Part shown: positions 33,879-64,000 of the stretch, piece after piece
Numbering within the stretch: position 1 is the stretch's first letter
How the letters are laid out: each line of letters opens with the position of its first letter
Source: Elysia crispata
Lineage: Eukaryota; Mollusca; Gastropoda; Plakobranchidae
Assembly (NCBI GenBank): GCA_033675545.1
Contig: JAWDGP010003866.1
Location: forward strand, 327,501-391,500
Direction of reading: 5' to 3'
DNA: 64,000 bases
Position numbers and translations under genes: made by a program
The notes under the pieces: generated by a model
What the model saw: the letters and a program-made list of their open reading frames with translations, nothing else
The model's database searches: none
What the model was told of the DNA's origin: nothing

Positions 33879-36800
33879 CACCAGCTACTGACCTCTTTAG
33901 AAGGTCGAATATATTTGTTTCTAGAGTCATCCATTTGCTTCTTTCTTTTTCATAAATTATTTTCGTAACTTTCAATATGATGTGATACCCTATGACAAAA
34001 GAATCTTTTCTTTGTTTGAATAGTTTTTGTTCAGTATTTTATTTCCACTTCCATGAATAATTATAGAATACTTAATATACTGTCAATAGAATTCAAGAAT
34101 CAGTAAGATTTGTCGGAAGTTTTAAAAAAGGAATCTTATTTCTTAAATTCCTAGATCTCTGATTTGTAGATTATGCCATTCTATGGTCTGAGCCTGATAA
34201 AACCTAAACATGTGATTTTATGGAAGTGAACATCTGTTCTGGATATAGATCTGAAGAAACAGATTTCATTTACATTGTAACTTTTATTTGAGATAGAATC
34301 AACGCGTGCACAATGTGTGAGAAAGACTGACTTTTGACATCTTCCAATTTGCATACATCTGCTCTCACAACTTTTCATGGGTAAACAGGAAAAGAAAATT
34401 GAGCATTGTCTAAATTAAAAAAAAATCTTTGAATGAGTTAAAGACTTCATTTATTATTATTGTTGTGATGCGTTCTTAAACTGAAAGATTTTGACGTCTG
34501 GACAATGGAACTTATAGGCCTACTGTAAGTTATTCATTTTTTATATGTGTAATAATTACCAGTGGATTATACTGCTGATCATAAATATTTGCTCTGTTTG
34601 GTTTCTGTTTGCCTTTTTGATTTTATCTACTTTTTTAAAGCAGTTTCCAAGCAACAAGGCAGCTGACTTGTATGTTTTTCTGTTGAGCCTATGGAAAAAA
34701 AAAAGTTGACATGAATACATGTTTTTTTTGTGATGGTGTTGTCATTGCTAGAATCTTTTTACAAAATTCTACATATCAAAGTTTTAGTTTCAGCCAAGTT
34801 TATCTGAATTTTTAGCTTTTTTTTTCTCAAGGAAGAAAAGGTATTGAGTTTTAAAAAATTTATTCATGTAATAAGTCCTGTAACTAGCCTTTTAAATCAC
34901 ATACTGCTAGAAAGAATATAATTAGATTTTCAGGAGGCCCAGAAGGAAATTAAATTTCATACCATTTCTTAGCATCCATCTTAGAACATTGCTATATTCA
35001 TAATTCTACTGTCCTCATTGTACAGCGGTTTTAGACCTTATTTGAAAATGCTGAAAACTTTTAGCTGTATGATAAGGTTTAGGTTTGGAAGTTCCTAAGT
35101 TGAGGTCATGGCATTTCTAGACTTAACTCTGTACCTCTGGAATTGGATAGCACGCTTGTCTGCATTTTTTCCCTCACTCCCAGATGTAAATTGGTACCAG
35201 CTGAAGCTTAGGTTAAAAGTGGTTTAATCACTTCTGATTGGTAAAGATTGACGCTGTAACCTTGATTTGCTGCAAATTTTGTGCTTTTCAAATAATCTAT
35301 TCGAAATGAGTCTAAGTGTTTGAAGAAGAATTTAAGCCTAAATTTTCTGCTGTAATAGAGCCTCAGAGAATATCTCAATTCTGGGGACAGTTTCTTTGAA
35401 CCTATAAGCAAATGTAATAGAAAGATGGACTTGATGTTTAATTGCCCAGATAAGGCACAATTTTATACAATTACTACTACTGTGCTAGGCCCGTTTTGGG
35501 TCTAGAGAAAACGATTTAGAGATTTGACCTACAACTAGCCAAGTTAACTTTGCCAGATCAACACCTTTATTCAGGATGGAGACAAAAGCACAAGGATGCT
35601 TTCTCCCTGTTGTCCCCATGCAGTCTATGTATCTTTATTATTACTTTTAATCTTGTCAACCTCACGTTTATGGGCTACTCATGCAAGCACTCTTTTGTCG
35701 AGTTTTTTTAAAGCACATTTATTACAAAATTTATGATTTATATTTGAAATAAAAAAAATTCATGTAAAAAGGTAAAGAAATATTTTTCAATTTGATTCGG
35801 ATTCAGCATGTGCTGCTGTTTTCATATATTATTGAGATCATAATTTTTAATGTTAAAAAAAAAGAAAGACGCCTCAAAAGATGCTCCTAGGAGTGCTTCT
35901 AGTTTAACATTTTGAACTTAAATAATAACATTTACCACCTGATGAATACTTGTCCCATCATAATTAGATGCCAGAATGAGAAAGGATTAGATGGAAAAAA
36001 AGATGGCATTAAGTTGATAAACAACACAGGTTTCTGATAAAAATAATGTACATTTATTTCAGCTTTCTGGTGCAAATTATTCAGACGTTTCTGGGATTCT
36101 CATCCCGATTTTCCGCGTAGGGCAAATCAATATCATTTTCTGTATGGAAATGGAATGAGCTTTTCTTTGTTGTTGCCACATTTTTGTTTTCTTTTTATTA
36201 TCATCTACAACTTCACTTGAGCTCACAATCACAAGTCTGAATGAATTTTGAAACCGATTTATGGATTGTTGCTATGGTAACCAATATATTCCTTCTTTCT
36301 TGCTTTTCAATTTCATTTTCATGTTGTTCAAAACAGTTCATAGAACTGGACAATAGATTTTAAGAAAAATGAAATTCAACTTATCCGAGATTTTCAAACA
36401 TTCATGGTTCACTAAGGAAAAAACAAACAAACCATAAGTGTTTTAAATCTTTGACTTTAATAACTGAAACAACATTGAAACTAAAAATAAAAAGATGAAT
36501 ACATGGCTGACAGATGAATATTGATGGTTACAAAGAATACCTTGCTAGAATCTGATAAGAGTGGAAATGAAAAGTAATGGACTAAATGTTTCAGACAAGA
36601 ATATACATTGGGTTAAAAGAATTATTTACAGGTGATAAATCTGAAGTATTGATGCATTTACAGAAATAATTCAAACCGTGACCTTTTCTTTTACTATGAG
36701 CTGATATTTTTTATTCCCTCGGCTCAGAGACAGGGATCAAATTTTTCAAAAAGTTGCTGTACATTTTTTGCATAGCTCAGAAGTCAACCCAATGATAAAA

Positions 36801-38432
36801 AAAAAAATTTGCTCAACACGAAATCTTAAAGTGACATTTAAATTTTTTTTTTTCCTTGAGACATGAAATGATACTTCTTATTTCCTCTTATTTAACCTTA
36901 ATAAAGCCAGTAAAGCTTACAAACCATTAATGAATAAAGTGTTGTGCTGCCTCCCTGAAATGATGAAAATAAAGGGACGGACATTATGTACAACGATAAA
37001 TGATGACTATGGTACTTTTAAGATGGTTTTACAACATTATTGGTGATGATGATAATGATATTGATAAAAAGGGATTTAAACATGAGTATGTTTTACTTCA
37101 AAAGACAAAAAATAGAACCTCGAGTATGAAGCACATTTCGAAAAACAATCTACTAAAAAGAAAACAAAAGCATCCGCAGGTCAGCAAGATATAAATGGAC
37201 AAGGCACTGTAATACTTTGCATTTTATTTTTTTTTCCTACAAGTCTAGATTATCCAAGGACTCTGTTTACATCTTTATGGAATTTTTAAAAAAGGGAGAC
37301 ACAACAGAATACTAATTTTAATAATGAAATGAAAATTGTAAGTCCTGAACACAAAAATTAAAATCATACCATCGACAGATGAAAAGAATTATGAGAATGA
37401 AATCAAAATTGCCTTCTCGGCAAATTTATTCAGAGCAAATTTTAAGGTAGAAAGACATGAAACCAACAAGAGATTCAATAAAGTATTTTTTCACATCATT
37501 AAAATTTGTGCCATGAAATATTCAAGGCAATACATACACACAAGTAATAATCTTTTTTATGTAAAACACTTTTTGCACATTTAGAATACAAGATTTGCTT
37601 TGACAGATATTTAGTATCGGGTAAACTATAAACCATGTTTAGGAAAGAAAATTTAAAAAATCATTTCTCAAACATAAAGTTGATTAGTTGAAACCTAAAA
37701 GCTTTGATCACCAGGTTAATTATCACTTAATCACCGTTCTCAACTCGTAATGCCCTTGGAAATTTGTCAAGAATCTCAAAATTCTTATCTGCCACAAGAT
37801 TTTGATGGTCGTTAGAACTTGAAATATGCCTAATGTTATGTTCATCATAGAGCTCAAAGCAATTTTAGTTTAGAGCTCATTGATTCTCTATCTGTAAAAA
37901 TGTACCTCAGAAAATTCACAGCAATATTAGCTGCTCTTAGCTGACTTAAAACAGCACCGCAGCACTATAAGTGCTTGGAAAGAAAAATAAAAACAACTAC
38001 ATGCCTTTCAGTTCAGGCCTCTGTAATTTACAGATCAAACAGGAAAAGAAAACCTGATGAAGAAAATGAAAAGTACATGGATACTTCAAATGTCACAAAG
38101 CTGAGACGATGTAGACAACAAATGTTACACAAGTATTTCGGGAAAGAATTTCATACACTTTTCCCCCTTACATTTCAGGTTTCAGACCCGATCACATTTG
38201 CCATTCAGAAGCAGCAGCACAAAAAAAAAGATGAAAAGTAAGGAATACACAAATAAACACCTTTTTTGTTTAATGTTGTTTCTTTCATAATGCATTTGAA
38301 CAAAATCAATTTCACAAAGCTCAACTAATTCAGCTGGGAAGAATTAATCTGCAAAAAGTAAAAAAAAAAAATTGTAAAAAAATCTAGGCAAGGACAAGCA
38401 TAAATGAAATAAAGCCTCGAAGCTTGATATGT
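33879..38432. other. Convergent PEX12/PIWI intergenic region
   Basis: This stretch lies between two converging stop codons and so contains both 3' untranslated regions. The first canonical plus-strand AATAAA I noticed after PEX12 is near 35747, which would give a long 3' UTR. No coding exon or mobile-element protein was found. The sequence is AT-rich with many homopolymers. Confidence 0.45.
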
Positions 38433-59706
<21,274 letters not shown>

Positions 59707-60913
59707 GTTTGATTTTTATTGATTCTGGCAAAAAAAAAAAAAAAAAGATTTCACAATTCATGCAAGAAAAAAATGTGATAAATATCTACCTGCACAAAAT
59801 TTTACAGGCATTGAATTAAAAAAAAAAAAGCAGCAAAAGTGAAGGAATCAGAAACACAATTACAATATTAGCACTTGTCCATACAAATGTAACTAAGTTA
59901 CATAATTAACAAACAGGGTTTAAAAAGAGTCAGCCACAAAACTTTATAAACTACGGGACTAAAAAAAAGAAACAACACAAGTATAGGTATAAAATATAAA
60001 AGTTTTGCCTTTATTGCAGCTTCATCAGATTGTGAGTAGGGAAAAATGACTTTAACAAGTTATACAAAATATTGGGAGAGCTGGGCTCAGACGGGACAAA
60101 TGAATGGGGATGCACGGGTAGAAGAATGATACGTGAGAAGGTGACATGTAAAGGGTCTCTAATAAATAGGTGGTAATTTAGACAGGGATGGCAATTGAAA
60201 GATCTTATATATATCCAAATTCTCACATAAATTGATAGAAATATAACTAACAAACATGATGAAATTATGAGTATATGTATACAGCAGCTTAGATATTTAT
60301 GTTGTTAATTGCTCTCTTATTCTGTGTTTCAATCTCTCCCTTTATCTATCTTTCTTAAATCTCGATTCTACAAGTCATTATTTTCTTTGCAGTGCCTCAT
60401 TCTGTCATATTAGTTACCGCCGAGCCCTTATTTTTCTAACCCCCCCCCCCTCTCTCTTTCTCTTGAGCTTTTCGTTGGGCTGTGGTGCTGGTTCAACAGT
60501 GCCTCTAAACAACTAACACTAATCATAGTATATTATGAATGGTGATAACAATACATGTAAAGGTTGTAGGGATAGTACTTACAGAACTATTCCTTCGATA
60601 GAATAAACATGCACTGATGTAGATTCTTAGTGCCCTAGAGTGGTAAAGTAGGATTATCGTGGTAACACTAAACAGTATTGTAATCAATGAATGATATACA
60701 CGTGAATATGGATGATCAATATAATAAGTTGTCCTCCAAGTGTGGTGTTTTTGCTTTTCTTTTTGGATTTATAATTATCAAACAAAGCCTGTTCACGCAA
60801 GACACTCATTATAAACTAAGCTGAAGTCTGTCTCAGGAAGTTTTTTCCTGGCAGATTCATGTGTTTTTCGATACTGAGATTTTCCAGGATAAGGTATGAA
60901 GCAGATTGAAATA
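59707..60913. other. 5' flank of PIWI
   Basis: Expected site of the PIWI 5' UTR and promoter. No TATA box or coding exon is convincing. A C10-type homopolymer lies at about 60440-60450. Confidence 0.4.
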
Positions 60914-61338
60914 CAGTTGAGTCCAAATAATTCGAATCCGGATGGTTCAAATTCTTGGATATTTCGAAATCGTTTAATTTTACCGAATATTTCTCTATTT
61001 AAGCTTTATTAAAAAATATCGTTTAGTTCGAATTTTGAAATGAGGATCTGGTTAATTCGAAGCGAATTTGGCGTATTTTATTTTATTCAAGTACACGTAG
61101 TGCTATGCTCCGCGCGGCAAGTGATTCTGGTGTGTGTGTGTGTTTGCCCACCTACGTTACAGGCAAGAGTCTGCAATAAGGCTACAAGAGAGAAAGGGGT
61201 TTGGCCCACCCCCATCCCCCCCCCCCCCCCCGCATACTTGTACGACATTTCTGATCTATCATCCACATTTTCTATGTATTCTGATAATTCGAAGTCCTTT
61301 TTTTATCTGAATGACTTCGAAATAAGCAGACTCGTCTG
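60914..61338. mobile_element. pogo/Tigger-type MITE (non-autonomous)
   Basis: The element starts CAGTTGAGTCC and its other end reads, inverted, CAGACGAGTCT. Both arms continue with TTCGAA-rich sequence, and each end is flanked by TA (60912-60913 and 61339-61340), the target duplication of Tc1/mariner/pogo elements. Total 425 bp with no transposase. The termini match imperfectly, so it is old or only distantly related to Tigger. Confidence 0.5.
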
Positions 61339-61476
61339 TATATTCCGAGGACCTGGGACCTGGTGTTTTCCACACCAAATACTGACGTTGTGTCTTCAGT
61401 TCTGTTATTTTTTTTAAATTTGAGTAAGATGAAAATTGCTGGAGTACTATATTGAACCCATTCTGAGGTATGATTC

Positions 61477-61860
61477 ATGCTGGACAATTTCAAAAGGAAC
61501 TGGAGGCAACAAAAATGTGGTTCCTATGGGGAATGCTACAAATGTCATGGACTACAAAAATCAAACAAAACAGTGTTACAAGAAGCTGACATGGAAAGAT
61601 CGCTCATGAATACAATGCAATACGCATATATGCCAGTCAACCTTTTTCGGTCATGTGATGGGGAGAGAGAAACTAGAACATCCTGGGACAACTGGAATGA
61701 TTGAAGGAAAACACAGCAGGGGAAAACAGCTTAAAAAGATGTTGGATGGACTAACAAAGTGGCTAAAACTAGTAAAAGTATGATGAGTGACAGATGCACT
61801 GAAAGCCAAGAGGGATAGGGATGCCTGGAAGGTCATGATTGACTACGATTGGTTGAAGAT
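61477..61860 (+). pseudogene. LINE reverse-transcriptase C-terminal remnant
   Basis: The sequence, read across frame changes, gives ADMERSLMNTMQ, then FFGHVMGREKLEHPGTTG, GKQLKKMLDGLTKWLKL and VTDALKAKRDRDAWKVMI. This is the tail typical of invertebrate non-LTR retrotransposon reverse transcriptases (FGHVMRREKLE...RDRDAWK). A frameshift before FFGHVM and stop codons after VKV make it dead. The 5' part of the element is not present nearby. Confidence 0.58.
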
Positions 61861-64000
61861 GAAGATGAGAGAGGATAAAAATATCATTTGGTATCTCTCG
61901 TACCAAGCTAATATTCCCTCCTCCCACCTTTCACTGAGATTACTTTTATTTGATCAATATAACTGAATGAAGCCATAAGTCCCTTTATTCAACAAATCTG
62001 TAGTTATCTGAGTAGGAGCACGATAGAAATCATACTTTACCTTCAGTGACATCTTTTTTTCTCTAAAAGAAACACTTTATCTTTTAGTTTTAGCAGATGT
62101 TAGAGGCTAGAGATCTCTAGATCTAATCTAATTCTTAATTCAATCCACTTCAGAAATACAGATTCAAGATCTGAGCCTTTCGGTCTAAGCAATTCAAAAT
62201 ATTTACATCCCAATCTGACTTATGTTCTTGAGTTCTCGAATCTACTTGTATTAAGACAAGACAAAATTTTAATAGCAATCTAGATTCCAGGCACAAGCTA
62301 CTCCAAGGCAAAATATAAACATTCTGAATTTTAATATTTTATTTTTCTTACTGATACCCTTAACAGTGAGGCATGTTTCTATTCATTAAAATCTTCCCCC
62401 AGTGACTATACCTATGTTGCCACTGAGTAGTCACAATATTACTGTTTTACATAATGATTGGAAAAAAAATACGAAGTCCCTTCATAGGAATCTGTGCACT
62501 TCCAGAACATGTTCAAATAAATATCACTGGCCTTCTTTGAAATTGCTCAAGATTTTCTGTTTCGGTTTCAGTTTCATCTTTGGAAAACATTGTACAGTAG
62601 GGCTAAAATGGGATGAGTCCATATAAGCCAAGTTAAATCAAAGCCACCTTTGACCCCATCATATTTTCATTTTTCACAGAAATTATAATAACACATTAAC
62701 AATAAATATAGCATTTTACAACCATTACCACTTGGGTAAAAATCACAAGTATTGTACATCATTAAAATAATGTACAGCATAAAGGCAGGCTATGGAAACA
62801 TAATGCACACTGATTTAGATGCGACATTTGAAATTATTTAACCCCTTCACTGCTACACAATTTTTTCTGCCCCATACTACGAAAATTTTTGTGAGACTGG
62901 ATATGTTTGTCATGTAAAAATTTGCTACAACTCTAGATGTAGAAATAATAGCGATAGATACCCAAAAATATATATCAAATTCAAAGGCTAAGCCATGGCT
63001 TGCCTATGAATATCTAGATCTAGTCAAGGCTGACGCTCTTTCATACAATATGAGCTAGATCTAGACTCTACATGCCAAACACAGGAACAGCTTTGTGTGT
63101 GTTTCACATGTGATAAATGTTCTTTGTCGGGCTTTGATGATACCATGTGCTTTTAAAAGTTAAGGCAAAACTTGAGCTTTCCAGTGATACTATTTTTATC
63201 CTTTGAAAACCGAAATTGATTTTAAATGCTGCGAAACAAAACTTCCTATATCGAGCACATACAGCGTATGTACACAGCGAATGGGACACCCTTCAGATAA
63301 GCCATATGATGTACATACACAGTGCAGGCAACTGGTTAAAAACATCCTTAAACAATCTATATGTTTATCTGCAGATGCATTGAAATAAAAAGAGCATCAT
63401 GAAAATAGGTAAAAATTAAAATTACAAATCAAGCGCTTAAAACCACTTTCTTGAGAAGTTTCAAAGTGGCTCTCAAACATACAACCGCATTGAACAGCCT
63501 AGTTTATAGTCTCATGTAATGCCCGATTCAGGATCATAGAGTTAGATTTACTCTAGAGTGGGATTTCCCAATCCATCTTGAATCTCGAATGGATCTGGAT
63601 ACCATATATGTATCTACAGGAAAAAAAAACTTTATCAGATGAAGAAATAAGAAAAGGCCTTTGCTGAAAATAACGACAATGGAGAGAAAGATGGGAAGGA
63701 CTTCTGATTGGGTTTGTTGGTTAAGTATCTTAAGATTGATGCACTAGTTTTTTTTAAATGGTAATTTATTTTTAAATGATTTACACTATACAAAAACTAA
63801 AATTTTTTTTCTATGGCCCGACTAATGAAGCTCCCATTAGTATGATACCCATTCGAAAGATTTTTACGAAAGAAGTTTTTCAGACCAATGAAGATAAGTA
63901 CATAATTCCTTAGCAAAAATATCTTGGATGGTTTCAACTTGAATGCAAATCTAGAAAAAGTGCAATTGAACAAAGAGAAACAATATCGATATTGCACTGT
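61861..64000. other. Terminal stretch, no gene seen
   Basis: AT-rich DNA with several TCTAGATCTAG-type palindromes (near 62115, 63013 and 63055). No exon with recognisable coding content was found. Confidence 0.5.

Overview
This window is eukaryotic nuclear DNA. It is AT-rich and intron-dense, with GT-AG introns, long GA/CT, TA and GTA microsatellites, and several minisatellites. The family content fits a lophotrochozoan, most likely a mollusc: PECR, TXNDC17, PEX12, a PIWI-clade Argonaute, and a relic resembling the N-RAG elements known from Aplysia. The species is inferred, not proven. Most long open frames are repeat translations. The real genes had to be assembled exon by exon from splice sites and reading phase.

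Layout. 1-3438 is a 75/70-bp minisatellite with a duplicated higher-order block. 4485-4545 looks like a TATA promoter with three ACGTCA (CRE-type) sites, followed by a four-copy 75-bp repeat and a large unrecognised exon (5752-6842, +). 10337-18016 (-) is a complete eight-exon PECR gene (298 aa). Its introns and flank carry 30-, 43-, 44- and 60-bp minisatellites and a broken RAG1-N-terminal-like relic. 18017-24010 is gene-poor and repeat-rich. 24011-26562 (-) is TXNDC17 (four exons, 122 aa), head to head with PEX12 at 27771-33878 (+, eight exons, 350 aa). 38433-59706 (-) is a complete 18-exon PIWI gene (918 aa). Its 9.1-kb first intron holds a 39-bp minisatellite and, antisense, a THAP-domain gene that reads like the front end of a P-element/THAP9-type transposase. 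60914-61338 resembles a pogo/Tigger-type MITE, and 61477-61860 is a LINE reverse-transcriptase tail relic. From 61.9 kb to the end I see no gene.

How the genes relate. PEX12 is part of the ubiquitin ligase that recycles the peroxisomal import receptor, and PECR is in vertebrates a peroxisomal fatty-acid elongation enzyme; this PECR, however, ends without a PTS1 signal. PIWI silences transposons in the germ line. The window contains at least four transposon-derived relics, one of them inside the PIWI gene. No operon-like linkage is implied.

The best leads are the RAG1-N-like relic, the intact THAP exons nested in PIWI, a possible alternative PIWI 3' exon that would remove the catalytic histidine, and the apparent loss of PTS1 from PECR. 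All homology calls come from motif recognition by eye; no database search was run.
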